Shown here one piece after another: positions 19,514 through 30,300 of a stretch of DNA of 64,000 nucleotides. Below the pieces are notes generated by a model. The model was not told the DNA's origin, did no database searches, and was given only the letters and a program-made list of their open reading frames with translations. A program made the position numbers and the translations under genes. The stretch comes from Rhodosporidiobolus odoratus. Lineage: Eukaryota > Basidiomycota > Microbotryomycetes > Sporidiobolales > Sporidiobolaceae. The DNA lies in NCBI GenBank assembly GCA_034387635.1, contig JAOANU010000008.1, positions 868,001 through 932,000 on the forward strand, given 5' to 3'. Each line of letters starts with the position of its first letter. Positions within the stretch are counted from its first letter, which is position 1.

Positions 19514-21061
19514 ATGCGCTTCTCGATCCTTACCGCACTCACCCTCGCCGGTGCCAGTCTGTCCGCCGTCCCCGCTCTCGCTGAGCCTGCTGTGCGTTTC
19601 CGTTCTTCTTTTTCGCTATGTTACATGAGTCCTGATTTTTCTCGCCGTCGCTCTACAGCAACCCCGCCCCACCGGCCTCTCCATCTTCGAAGACCTTCCG
19701 GTACTGAAGTCTGCCGGACCACTCTTCAAGCCCGGTAAGCAGGGCAAGGAAGGGAAGACGAAGGCCAAGTCGACCAAGGTACGTTTCTTCCCTCCCGTGT
19801 TTACCTTTGCCCACGTTAACCCTTGTAACCTGGTCCACAGACCAAGAAGACCAAGTCTAGCGGCGCTAAGAAGGAGAAGAAGAACGGTGCGAGGTCTGAG
19901 GAACGCCAGGTTCAGAAGGTAAGCCTACCTTCCTTATCCTCATCCCGTGTCTGCCAAGTGCTGACCCGTTGACTGCGCCTACAGGACGAGAAGAAAACCA
20001 AGAAAAAGGCCCCTGAGGCAAAGGTGTCCCACGGAGAGGTTGAGGTGGAAACCCCGGCCCTTGCACTGGGAAAGGTACACCACAATCATCCGCTTCTTCC
20101 TTTCACCTCACTAACAACTCGCCGAGTGGCTGTAGCGCGCCAAGGCTGACGACAAGAAAGGCCCTACCAAGTCGGGAGAGCGCGAGGTGAAGAAGGTACG
20201 GACGCATCTCGCTCTCTCCGCCTCTTCAACACTAACTCGCTTGAATACGCAGGACGAGAAGAAGACTAAGGGCGACACCAAGAAGGTGGAAAAGGTATAT
20301 ACTGCCTCGACTGCGTTACTCGTTCTCAGCAAGCTGATATACATGTCACCCACTGACGCAGGAGGAGAAGAAGGAGACAAAGGCTACTCCGGCAGTCGAC
20401 AAGAAGAAGGTCCCCGCTGTTACCCTCGGCAAGGTCCGTCGGTTCTCCTTGACGCTTGTCCATCGTTCTGCGAAGCTCACTAGGCTCTGATGCTACAGCG
20501 CGCGAAGGAACAGAAGAAGGGCGGTACCACAAAATCGGAGGAGCGCGAGGTGAAGAAGGTACTGCCTCAATTCAATCCTCTGCCTTGCTTGGGGGCTTGC
20601 TGACGAGTACGTGGTGGCGATGCAGGATGAGAAGAAGATCAAGGGCGAGACTAAGAAAGACACGAAGAAGGTCGAGAAGGTGCGCATTTTCTTCTGCTCC
20701 TAATAATACACCGACCTCAGCCACGCTAGATCTGACTCCTTCGCGGCGGTTCACTTCCTCCAGGATGAGAAGAAGGGCACGAAGGGCACTCCTGCCGCCG
20801 TCCACAAAGCTAAGGTTCCGGCCGTCCCCCTCGGAAAGGTTCGTCTACCTTTCTCCTTCACTTTACCTCTTCCCGACTTGACGCTAACCCGCGTCTGCTT
20901 CCATCTAGCGCGCTTCTCCTACGCCGCTCCTCGCCGTTGGCCCCATCAAGGTCGTCAACCCCATGGCCACCCCTTCTTCCAGGGCCAAGGGCGACAAGAA
21001 TAACAACGACAACAAGTCCAAGAAGGGTCGCAAGAACAAGGGCGGCAACAGGCTCGCCTGA
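19514..21061 (+). CDS. Y gene, copy C: secreted Lys/Glu-rich protein of many tiny exons
   Basis: Eleven exons, all phase 0: 19514-19591, 19659-19778, 19841-19918, 19985-20074, 20136-20195, 20253-20294, 20362-20433, 20499-20558, 20626-20679, 20764-20838 and 20909-21061; about 293 aa. The signal peptide (MRFSILTALTLAGASLSAVP) is almost identical to copies A and B. Exon 4 ends AKVSHGEVEVETPALALGK, the recognisable ancestor of the copy A cassette. Exon 5 starts RAKADDKKG. Lys-Arg is formed at the LGK-RA junctions after exons 4, 7 and 10. The C-terminus is KGRKNKGGNRLA. All introns are GT-AG and 57-84 nt. The 3' flank closely matches that of copy A. Biological role unknown. Confidence 0.85.
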
Positions 21062-21480
21062 GCGCCAGATTTGGACACATCGTCGCTTTCTCCCTCTCCC
21101 GTGCTTACTTGCCTGCTCAGGTCTGATTGTGCTAGTTATCGTAGTTTTCGATTTTCCTCCCGTTGCCTGTTCTTGACTCTGCAATTTTCGACACCAGTCT
21201 CACACCTCACTCTGTTGTTTCCGCTGTCTTGCTGCTGCAGAAATCCGGATTCGGAAAGTGTGGTAGTGCTTACACAGGTAAGTAGCGAAACGCGGTTAAT
21301 TGTGGGAGACAAGGAGAATTGAATACGACAAGACGGTCTGACAACGGCGAACAGCGGCATGAGTGGCGGAGACAAAGTAGAGGGAACCGGAAGGACACTG
21401 GGTGGGCAAGTGTCGACTGAGATAGGCGGATAGAAAGGATACGAGCGAAGCTGGGTTCAAGCGAAGATGGGAGGAAAGGC
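21062..21480. other. Convergent 3' region between Y copy C and the DUF2015-like gene
   Basis: It holds the 3' flank of Y copy C (similar to the copy A flank as far as about 21230) and then the 3' end region of the minus-strand neighbour. No gene or terminator motif can be assigned. Confidence 0.4.
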
Positions 21481-22084
21481 TTAGGATAGGGAGGTGATCG
21501 CTTTAGGGTCTGCGTAGCCACGCAGGGCGTGAGGAAGATCAGTACTCTGAAGCTAGCGAGTCAGGTGGACAAGCAATAGACAGCATAGCGCACCGATTGG
21601 GAAGCCGTTCGCGTCGATACCTGGGAGAGAAAAGCGTGAGAATGAGGAGTCCCAAGTCGCGCTCGGTACAGAGAAATATGGTTGCGTACCGTTCTTCCTG
21701 AACATCCTCTCAACCTGCAACCTCCTTGCCTCATCGAACCCAACCTGTTCCCTTTCCATTATTCTCCGTACCTCCGTCAACGTTCTCTCGTCCAATCCAG
21801 CTCTCGAGTCTCCAGCGAGGTTATCCGATAGATCGAAGTGTGCGCTGGAGAATCCTACAAAGGGGAACGGGATTGGGTTAGTGAGTAAGTCTTGGCAGAG
21901 GAAAATGAAAAAAGGTCGCACCTTGTTCAGCAGCTTCTTGAAACGACTGTAGAGGGGCGTAGTAGCGTAGACGAGAGGAGAGAGATCGAGGAAGGTGATC
22001 GACGTAGCGGGCTCGGTGATGCCAGAGGAGGAACAACGCGAGGAGAAGAACGGAGAGAAGGGAGAGGTGAAGTCGAAAACCCAT
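21481..22084 (-). CDS. DUF2015 (UPF0357)-like small membrane protein
   Basis: Four exons: 21922-22084, 21690-21854, 21594-21620 (only 27 nt) and 21481-21509; 127 aa with every junction in frame. Start MGFRLHLSLLSVLLLALFLLW is an N-terminal hydrophobic anchor. The conserved part contains FDLSDNLAGDSRAGLDE, then IMEREQVGFDEARRLQ, RMFRKNGIDANGFP and a C-terminal DPKAITSLS. As I remember the fungal DUF2015 / yeast YCL012C family, it has this FDL..N..AGDSRAGLD and NGI..DG.P.DPKA pattern, and a small size with one membrane segment fits. Molecular function is unknown in the family as far as I know. The start lies 378 bp from the divergent ARG2 start. Confidence 0.75.
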
Positions 22085-22462
22085 GTTCGCGCTTCGGGTC
22101 GTGTGGACGCGCTTCTAGGACTGTTCTGAGTGATCCTATTGAGCTCCCTTGCGCGAACGAAGCTGTTGAGTCGAGACAAAGGCGGAGGTGGGGAGGCGAG
22201 CTGATGAGGACAGGGACGGGACGGGGCAGTCGGAGATATTTGCCGCGGGATGTACCGAGTTGTAGAGATCGCAGTAAGTTGGACCAGGTCTGATCAAGCG
22301 AGTTAAGCCGAGGTTGAAAAGATAAGATCGATTCTCCTTCTCACCAACAAGTTGTGATTCACATAGCGACAGTCGCTCTCTACCAAATCAATTCAAGCTC
22401 CGTTGAGCGTGTCTTTGGGACCTTCGCAACCATAAACGTCTCGCAGGAACCACTCAGAGGCG
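22085..22462. promoter_or_regulatory. Shared 5' region, DUF2015-like gene and ARG2
   Basis: Divergent starts at 22084 (minus) and 22463 (plus) leave 378 bp for both promoters. I did not find an upstream ORF of the arginine attenuator peptide type that precedes ARG2 in some ascomycetes, although I cannot exclude one on a spliced leader. Confidence 0.35.
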
Positions 22463-24548
22463 ATGAGTGGACTCATCTCTGTTCTCCGAAACCGAAGTTC
22501 GGCGGGAGTCAAGTCGTCCTTACATGGAGGAACAAAGGCTGGAGCAGATGGGCAGGTGAGTCAGCTGTCTGGAAAGACATCCACTATGTTGCGAACTGAC
22601 CGGAGCATGTTCGACGCCTTTTCCACAGGCTCGCTTACTCAGTACGACTGGAGGCCAGCAAAGGAGGCAGAGGGAATTGGATCAGCAGCGCGTAGGTCCC
22701 GCCTCGCCTTGATCAACGTAGTGCTGCGGCGAACGCTCACATGACGGGGTTCCCTTGCAGGACCTCATCCTTTCCGTCCTCGAGGCCCATCCTTCCGCTC
22801 GCGATTCTCGGTTTTACCTCAAGAATTTCGACCCTGCCTCGCGCCCAAACCAGTCCGTAGATGACGACGAGCTGCCTGCCTTCCCCGCCGGCGACCAGGA
22901 AACCCCGACCACCGCCTTTTCGACAACCATCCCTCCGGCCTCTTTCGCTTCGTCCTCCGCAGCGGCAGCAGCAGAAGCCGCAGCACAGAATACCCCTCGA
23001 CCCGCTGCGTTGAAAGGCAAGACACCCTTCGCCGATGAGCTGCTCTCGGCGCCGGCCTCGAGGCATACCGCCCTAGTCAAGGTGCAAGGCCCGTTTTCCG
23101 AGCGGCAACTCGAGTCCATCGCGGAGGGTATGGTCTACCTGAAAAAGCTCGGACTCGTCTCTATAGTGGTTCTGGACCATGAGCAATGGGCCGAGGACGA
23201 ACAGCGCTTCGACTCGCTGGACGCGAAACGACGGCGGGAGGAAGTGATCAAGCTACGGGAGCGGATGAAGCGGGAGACGTTGCGGTTCTCGGAAATGCTC
23301 GAGCGGAAGGGCGGGACCAGTCGACCTCTGCTCGAAGGGGTTCTCTGCGTCAAGGGCGCCGCCTTCGAAGACACCTTTGCCCCCATCCCTTCATCTTCTT
23401 CCGACCCTTCACCACCTCAACAACCGTATGAATCTCCCCTTCCCACGGATCTCTTCGTCGACTCGCTATCTGGTATCCGCTCAGCCATTCGTCGAGGCGA
23501 GATCCCGGTCATCCCGCCCGTCGCCCTTGACGCAAACTGTTTCTCCCTCTGTGTCTCCGCCAACGACGCCGTTCGGGCCATCGCTTCGGGTCTGACTGAC
23601 GCCGAAGCCGCAGCAGGTCTGCGATACGAGGCAGACGCTCGCCTCAAAAACGACGTCGACCTCACTCCGGTCCGCCTCATGATTATCAATCGAGAAGGCG
23701 GTATCCCCTCTCCCGCTCGCGGTGGCGATCCCCACCTTTCCATCAACCTCTCCTCCGAATACGAATACATTCGCGACTCGTTCATCTGGCATAACACCCA
23801 TCCTACCGCTCTCTCCAACCTCGCCCTCCTGCGCGACTGTCTAGCCCACCTCCCTCGAACCGCTTCCGCCGTACTCGTCTCCCACCGATCTCCGAAATCT
23901 CTCATCGCCAATCTTGTCACCAATCGACCTGCCCTCTCCCCTTCACTCGCCCACGACCTCCTCCCTCGCCGAAACATGGCTCATCAACCCACCATCATCC
24001 GACGAGGCCTCCCCATTCGAGTCTGCCGAAGCATGTCTGAAGTGGACGAGGACGCACTCACCCACCTCCTCGAAGCCAGCTTCGGCAAAACCCTCGACCG
24101 ACAAGGCTTCTACGACCGGTTGCGACGAGACCTCGACTTTTGTATCATTGCTGGCGATTACCAAGGCGTCGCCATCGTTACGAACGAGGTACTCCGTTCT
24201 TTCTCTCCGCCGTATGGACCAGTCGAAGGAGCGAAACCAATAGCCTACCTCGACAAGTTCGCTGTACTCCCCTCTTTGCAAGGCGACGGAACCGTCGACT
24301 TCCTCTGGGGTGCCCTTCGAGACGAATCCTGGGGTCTCGGATTACTCGACGCCCTCAACCCAAATCTAGGGGGGAAACAAGGTCAGGGCATTGCGAAGGA
24401 TTTGGTTTGGAGGAGTCGGAGCAATAATCCGGTTAACAAGTGGTATTTCGATCGGAGTACTGGGTTCTGTAAAATCCCTCCACCACCGGGAGGGGCGACT
24501 GGGTTTGCGTTGTTCTGGTGTGAGGCAGAGGATAGAGTTTCTGCGTGA
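22463..24548 (+). CDS. ARG2: N-acetylglutamate synthase, mitochondrial (amino-acid acetyltransferase)
   Basis: It catalyses the first step of arginine (ornithine) synthesis, acetyl-CoA plus glutamate, in mitochondria. Three exons: 22463-22555, 22629-22691 and 22761-24548; 647 aa. The N-terminus MSGLISVLRNRSSAGVKSSL is basic and Ser-rich, as expected for a mitochondrial presequence. The second exon joins to give QQRDLILSVLEAHPSARDSR, the family start of the kinase-like domain, whose core includes YLKKLGLVSIVVLDHE. The C-terminal GNAT-type domain carries YLDKFAVLPSLQGDGTVDFL, DLVWRSRSNNPVNKWYFDRS and FALFWCEAED. These are hallmark ARG2 blocks. Length is close to other fungal enzymes. No break seen. 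Confidence 0.93.
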
Positions 24549-25264
24549 GTTGGCAATCGGTTTCTCCTTTCCTTACTCCCGTCTTTTTCACTACTTCTTT
24601 CACTATTCAACCGTCGAGCCCTGACCCAACTTTTCTTTCCTTCGTTCTGTCTGTGACGACGCCTTCTCCCCCCTCCTGCGTTCCGATTTTCGACGACCCA
24701 GCTTTTGGCGCGATGCGGCCCTCTCCAATACCCCTCCCGCGCAGGGTCAAGGCATCGCCGCAACTGAGAAAGTCGTCGAGTGGGCTCCCGTCATCGGTGC
24801 CATCCCAAGTTGCTGGGTGTAGTGTACACTGCTGCTTTGTGGCTCGTTGGCGGGTTGAGGAGGAGAAGGGGTGCATGTGCATAACGGTACAGCATTGTAA
24901 CTGGCTTGTCGGGATGAGGTCGCTGTGCTGAGGCCTGCCGGCGAGCTGGTTCGTTATTTATCAGCAGCTTCGGCTGTGGGAGCTCTGAAAGGCAAGCGTC
25001 TGCGAGAGCGGCCGGCATTGCATCGACAAAAGAGTTCACGTTCAAAAGTGGTGTTGACCTTCTCAAATTCGTTTCGAGACTCATAGCGCTGCCGTTGTAG
25101 CCGCTTGTCCACGAGCTCGGTAAGCGTTCCTCTGGCACTCTCAAGAGCCATAGACATATCTCGTCACTTCGAGCTATGCGCGGCCGAATATCGAGCTGTC
25201 ATGTGTCAGTGTCTATTGCTCTATGTCGCGCCGTCACTCTATAACACCCTCTCCTGGTCTCTCG
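24549..25264. other. Spacer downstream of ARG2; one weak minus-strand ORF
   Basis: The first 250 bp is CT-rich and fits the ARG2 3' end. On the minus strand a 67-codon frame (24954-25157) begins MSMALESARGTLTELVDK and looks helical and charged. It lies just downstream of the next gene on that strand. I see no homology or splice evidence and do not call it a gene. Confidence 0.3.
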
Positions 25265-25942
25265 TTACCACCGCCCTGCTTCCCATCTTGCCTTCGTGGT
25301 ACCGTGATGCAGAGCCGTCCGTCGACCTATCTCGCGGTATCGGTAGATTTCGCCCGTCCGCATTGACCGCAGATGTAGGTCCTGTGCAAAAACGATGAGG
25401 AGGAAAAGTCAGCACTCTTACATCTGCCTAGAGGACCGCAGTAGCAATGGACAGAGGGCCTAAGGAGCGTACATTGTGCGCTTGTATCCGGTTTGCGTAA
25501 AAATCATACATAGCGCTCTGTACTCTGAGCCGCAAGTTTTCGTCCTGCACGCGGTGAAGGCGTGTGAGCCAGGAACCCCGCTCACCTCGATCAAGCATCT
25601 CGGCGACCCTTTCGGAGAAGAGAGAGTTGAAAGGACTGCGGTACGCACCTTGATCCTGTCCAGAATGTGACCCAGGTCCACCCATTTTCCCGCATTCTCA
25701 AAGGCTGACACGTATTCCTCGATTCCTTCCTGCGCCCCTGGACTGAGTGCTCTCCAATCCTTCTGTCTCAGATCCACATGCGCGGGCGGGAAACGAGAGC
25801 GATTGTCTACCTTTGCTGTGTGTGCAGAGTAGAGGTCGTTGGAGGCCCAAGATTCGCCGGTCGCTGGGCCAAACGAGGCCGTCCGCCCGCTTTCGATGCT
25901 AGACTGTGACCAGTAGAAGCCGTAAGTCCCGGGATCGGCCAT
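25265..25942 (-). CDS. Unrecognised protein, member 1 of a family with C-terminal TT..RW.AG.W motif
   Basis: Three exons joined in phase 0: 25649-25942, 25473-25544 and 25265-25381; 160 aa. It starts MADPGTYGFYWSQSSIESGR. The core has NRSRFPPAHVDLRQKDWRAL followed by SPGAQEGIEEYV. The second exon is a helical stretch (LRLRVQSAMYDFYANRIQAH). The C-terminus reads IGRRTALHHGTTKARWEAGR then W-stop. The gene at 60302-61324 ends IGRRTALYHDTTPELWAQGR then W-stop, and the sequence before 63252 ends TLYGTTKKRWQAGKW-stop, so the three form a family within this window. I know no domain with this pattern. No signal peptide or membrane segment. Intron borders are GT-AG and the frame is intact, which supports a real gene. 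Confidence 0.6.
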
Positions 25943-26385
25943 AGTGGTTGAAAGGGAAAGGGACGAACCGTCGAAGTGGACGAAGTGTGCTGCTGCCTCA
26001 TCAGCCTAGGTCGTGGCGGCTTGTGGCTGGTTTTAACAGGCCGACTCGAGAGTGGTGGAGTAGAGCCTCCCATCTTGAACCGAAGCAGCAGGTATCGTAC
26101 AGACCGAAGGAAAAAGCTGAACAGACAGAAGAAGATCCCTCGAGGCAGTGTGGCGCTCCCTCTCCGCGGACCTCATCTGGCCTCGCCCACGCGAGTCAGA
26201 CGACATGACAACTGTACCCTTGCTGTGCCCACTCGAGGTGGGCTGCCGTCGTGGTCGGAACTCGGTATGTATATCTTCCGTTCGTTTTTGAGGTGTGTTT
26301 GCCAAGGGGTGGCGGAGAAAAATATCCTGACAGAGAGGTTGAAGAGGCGAGTCGGCTCTGATTGGTCGACACGCGTCAACCACGG
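25943..26385. other. No gene recognised
   Basis: Flank between two minus-strand genes; it must contain the promoter of the 25265-25942 gene. Only short frames without features are present. Confidence 0.35.
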
Positions 26386-26744
26386 TCAGTCGCGCTTTCT
26401 GACTGGCTTCGAGGCTTCGGGTGGACCAACCTCACTGTCAGGTTCAACTTTTCTCGCCACCCCTTGGTGTTTGCAGCAGCGGTGCACAGAATAAACTGGA
26501 AAACACCTTGAGAGGAGACCCTTCGCCCGCCCTGCGTTCGTCGCCGCTGGCTTGCTCGAATGAGGTTCTGCATCAACAGTGAGAGGTCCGGAAGCATCGT
26601 CACGCGTTCTCGAAGTCGCGAGAAGCATCTGCCTTCAAATACGGCGGAGCCAGAATAATACGCCCCGCCCAATGACCTTCTCAAAACCCGAAGTGAACCT
26701 GGTGGCTGTAGTCTCCACAGCGGCGCTGTAGCTGACCGGAACAC
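26386..26744 (-). CDS. Small basic protein, possibly mitochondrial
   Basis: A three-exon model, 26688-26744, 26507-26628 and 26386-26434, gives an intact 75-aa product. The N-terminus MFRSATAPLWRLQPPGSLR resembles a mitochondrial presequence (Arg-rich, no acidic residues). The middle is MLLATSRTRDDASGPLTVDA and the end GPPEASKPVRKRD. Introns are 59 and 72 nt, GT-AG. An unspliced alternative keeps the first frame open to 26376 but reads less protein-like. I do not recognise the family. The model rests on frame and splice consistency only. Confidence 0.4.
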
Positions 26745-27392
26745 GTGACATACGCATGTCTTCGAGGGTCAGCCACTTGCATCCTCGCTCACGAGATACG
26801 CACGGAAGCCGTCGAGAGGTGGCTTCGCAGACTTTTCCCCCTTGCTACTGGCTTGCTCAGCACTGCTCGCTGGGCAGACCCATCTTACGATATTCGGTAA
26901 GGGAGCAGAGTAAATACAAGTGGCGTCGAGCTCGGGAAAGATGGTTGCAACCTCCAACAACGTCGTTCGGTGTTGCGCACAAAGCCCGCCTCGATTTTTT
27001 TCTCTCTTTTTTTCCCTCCTTCTCCTCTCTTGATCCTTTTCGCCTCTGCACGCGCATAGCCAACGCACAGCCTCCCCAGCAGCCTCGCAGGACTCTGCGT
27101 ACAGGACTGTCGTAGCAAAAGGGTCTGGAGCGTTACACGCCCAACGGGAAAAAAACGAGAACAAGTATGACGGAAGGAGCCACGCAGACACAAAAGGAAG
27201 CTCGAATGAGGCGCCGACGGCGTAGGTAGGTAATGCAGGTGCGAAGAAACAGTCGGAGAACATGTGTAGGCGGAAGGGGCGAAATGCAGGAAGAGAAAAG
27301 GTGAAGAAAGTATGCGTGTGAGGTTACTTGCTTGAATGTACGAACGGTGAAAAAGGGAAGGAGAGAGCGCCCGCGCCTTCACCTCACCTCGC
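26745..27392. other. No gene recognised
   Basis: Spacer between the small gene at 26386-26744 and the 3' end of the questin-oxidase-like gene. It contains a pyrimidine-rich plus-strand stretch near 26995-27050. No coding signal found. Confidence 0.35.
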
Positions 27393-30300
27393 CTAAGCCA
27401 TCAATTCCCTCTCCTCTTGTTCCCTGACCCTCCTCATCTCCCTCTCCCTCTCTTCCTGCTCACTGACCTGTTCCCCGACCTTCCTCCACCCCTGCCGCTT
27501 CTCCTCACTCCTGGTCGAGTGCGAGCTCTCGAAACTCGTCCTCGGGCTACTAGCCGCAGACGAAGAGCGGGAGGAGACCGTTGCGAACGAGGTTGCAAGG
27601 TGAGGGGAGAGCAGGGCCGAGTCGGAGGGCGTAAAAGTGGTGATTTCGACATCAGTCGGGGCGCGTTGCAAGACCGGTACAGGAGGAGGGAGCGGAGAGG
27701 CACCGTAAGCCGAAGTCGAAGAAGACGTGGAAGACCCGAGGTTGCTGTTGGTGTGGTTAGATCCAGCAGGGTGCGAGTTAAGGATGATAGTCCCACTCCT
27801 ACTCCTCGAGTAACCCCTCGCTCCCGTCGCACCAGGAGCAGGCGACCCTCCCCTCGAGGCTGGAGGACTAGCGAAACTAGGGGCGTAGCTCGCATACGGA
27901 GAGCTGTCGGGCGAGACTCGTTTGGAAGGCGGCGAGCCGTAAGGGGAGGGCGCGGGCGACGCTGAGGCACGTTCTTTGCCCTTGCCGGAGTAAGGGGAGG
28001 ACGGAGGCCAAGAATGACCGGGGAGGAGATCCGAGTCGGACCAGCTCTCGCGGAAACCGAGACCAGAGCGATCCCACTCGCCGGGGTTGCCAGAATCGCC
28101 TTCGTGCTGCCAGCCCATGGAGGAGAGAGTGATGCCGGCGGCTGACGACGACTCGGATCAGCCTGAGAGAAGCGGGTGATGTTCGTCGAGGACAGAAAGA
28201 CGCACCTCGAATGAACACGCTTCCGTCCAACTCGCTCGTGCCCCTCAAACTGCTCTGCCACATCCCCTTGGGCGAAGATCCGAAATGAGTAGCGGCGAAG
28301 AAGAGCGAGCGGATGACCTGCAAAAACGTGGAGAGGGGCGTAAGCACGAGGATTGCTTCGAGGGCGGTCGAGAGCGCTTTCCCCGCTCGAGAGCTCAAGA
28401 GGAGATTGGGCGCCAGAAGGAAGGGAGGTCAAAACGCACCTTGGTAACATGCTCATCCCCACTGTCCACCGCGCTCCTCAATACCGTCATCCAAGCATTA
28501 CTACCTTCATCTCTACCCGTTTCAGTCCTCGCCGCACATCCCTTCCCGTCCCCCTCCTCCAGTTCCCTCAGAACCTCACTCCCACCCTCCCCATGCTCCG
28601 CAGAAGCAGAAGGAGAAGGCAACGGCAATCCATCCACCGCTTTAGGCGTCAAAGGGGACTCGACGAATCCATCATTCATCGCATCCTGTGCGGCTTGAGA
28701 TCCTCCACCTTCGCCTTCTTCCTGGCGCTCGTCACTCCTCTTCTCCTTCATTTTCTCCTCCCTGGCCCTCCTAACCGCCGTCCCTTCCACCCTCCCACCC
28801 TGGAACCCGGGCGGTGGAGTCGGTCTAGCCGTAGCCGCCATCAACGTCTCAGCGATGAAAAGCGGAGGCCGACCACGAGAGACCCAGTAGCCTAGGGTGG
28901 TGCGGAAGTGGGAGATGAGGAGGTATGGACGGAGGTGAGGGGAGAGGGATTGCAGGAGGGGTGGGAGAAAGATTAGTGAGGTTAGGGTGTGCATGCTGTT
29001 GTTCGGTGGCAGGGGCGGATGTAGTAGGAGAGATCGAAAGAGGAGAAACGCGTCAGTAAGAATGGATGTGCGGAAGAGCAACAAGAACAAGGGAATCAAA
29101 CCCGCACAGGAAGAAATCCAACCGATTCCCACCCCGATACCCCGGTCTACTACTAGCCGCATAGATCACCGTCGAAATCCAAACCAACTCTTCGTACTTC
29201 TCGACAATCTCCTCCCAACTCGGACTTCCATACCCCTTAGCCGCCAGTTTCCCCCTCAAAGCCCTTCTCCTCTTCTCTGCCTTCTCTCCTCCTCCTCCGC
29301 CCCCGTTCTGATTCCCGTCTTCATCTTCATCATCATCCGAATCCCTCCCGACTCCTTCCTCCCAATTAGCCGAAACCTGAGTCGAAAACTTCCATTCCTC
29401 ACTCCACCTCCTGATCGCCCCTGCCGCCCCATCCCCATCCCTGTACGCCCCGTTCAAGACAGCCTCAAGTTTAGGCATGTCGTCCTTTCTACACGCTCGT
29501 CCGGGTGCGAGAGCCGGATCGTGTAGCATTCGATCGAGAATGGTGAACCCGCTCAAGCCTTCACGGGGGAATCGTTGTTCTCCGGGTGTACGGGAGAGGT
29601 TGGAGCAGGTTTTGGAGAAAGAGTCCAGGCCGGAGGCGATGGGGCGGGTCGGAGAGGGGAGGTACGATGCGGCTTGTCGAGCGAGTTGCGGAGGCGAAGA
29701 CGCAGACGAGGTTGAAGACGAAGAAGAAGACGAGAAGGAAGGTAAACGAAGGGAGGAGAAAGCCGAAGTGAGAGTCGAGGTGAATCCGCTTGGTTTGGGA
29801 GGTTGAGGTGGCCAGGTCGTTCCTTCTGCTCGCTGTTCGAGATCGAGGAACAGCGGTCCGGTTTTAGCGGAAGTGACAGCGCATTGAGCGAGTCCTTCTG
29901 CGACTACCCCGTCTAGACCGAATTCGACGCCGTGGCCGATGTGGATCAAAGGGTGGATTGCGCCGGAGAGACAGCGCAGGAGCATGTCGCCTTGGCCTGA
30001 GAAGAGGTAGTGCTCGATGATGGGGATGGTCGAGGTGCGGTGGCCTTTTAGGTAGTAGGGCGAAGTGGGCAGAGGAGGGGTAGAGAGGAGGCGATGGAAG
30101 AAGGAGAGATAGTTGGGATAGTAGCTGTACAAGAGCAGTCAGCTCGATTGTGGCTCATCGGTAAAGATGAGGAGGGATGGAGTACGAACCGTTCATCGCC
30201 CAAATAGTCTTTCCAGTTGCCTTCGTGCATCTGAACTTGCATCATCGAAGGCATAGGCTTGAACGCAGTGTCAAGGTGAAGCTTGAGGATGTCTTCGAGC

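Noticed and set aside
21553..22179. 208-codon unspliced minus-strand frame at the DUF2015-like gene
   Set aside because: It crosses two introns. The spliced four-exon model gives the expected membrane anchor and the C-terminal DPKA ending.
26885..27382. Minus-strand 165-codon ORF
   Set aside because: No start context, domain or splice support; the sequence is pyrimidine-rich spacer on the other strand.
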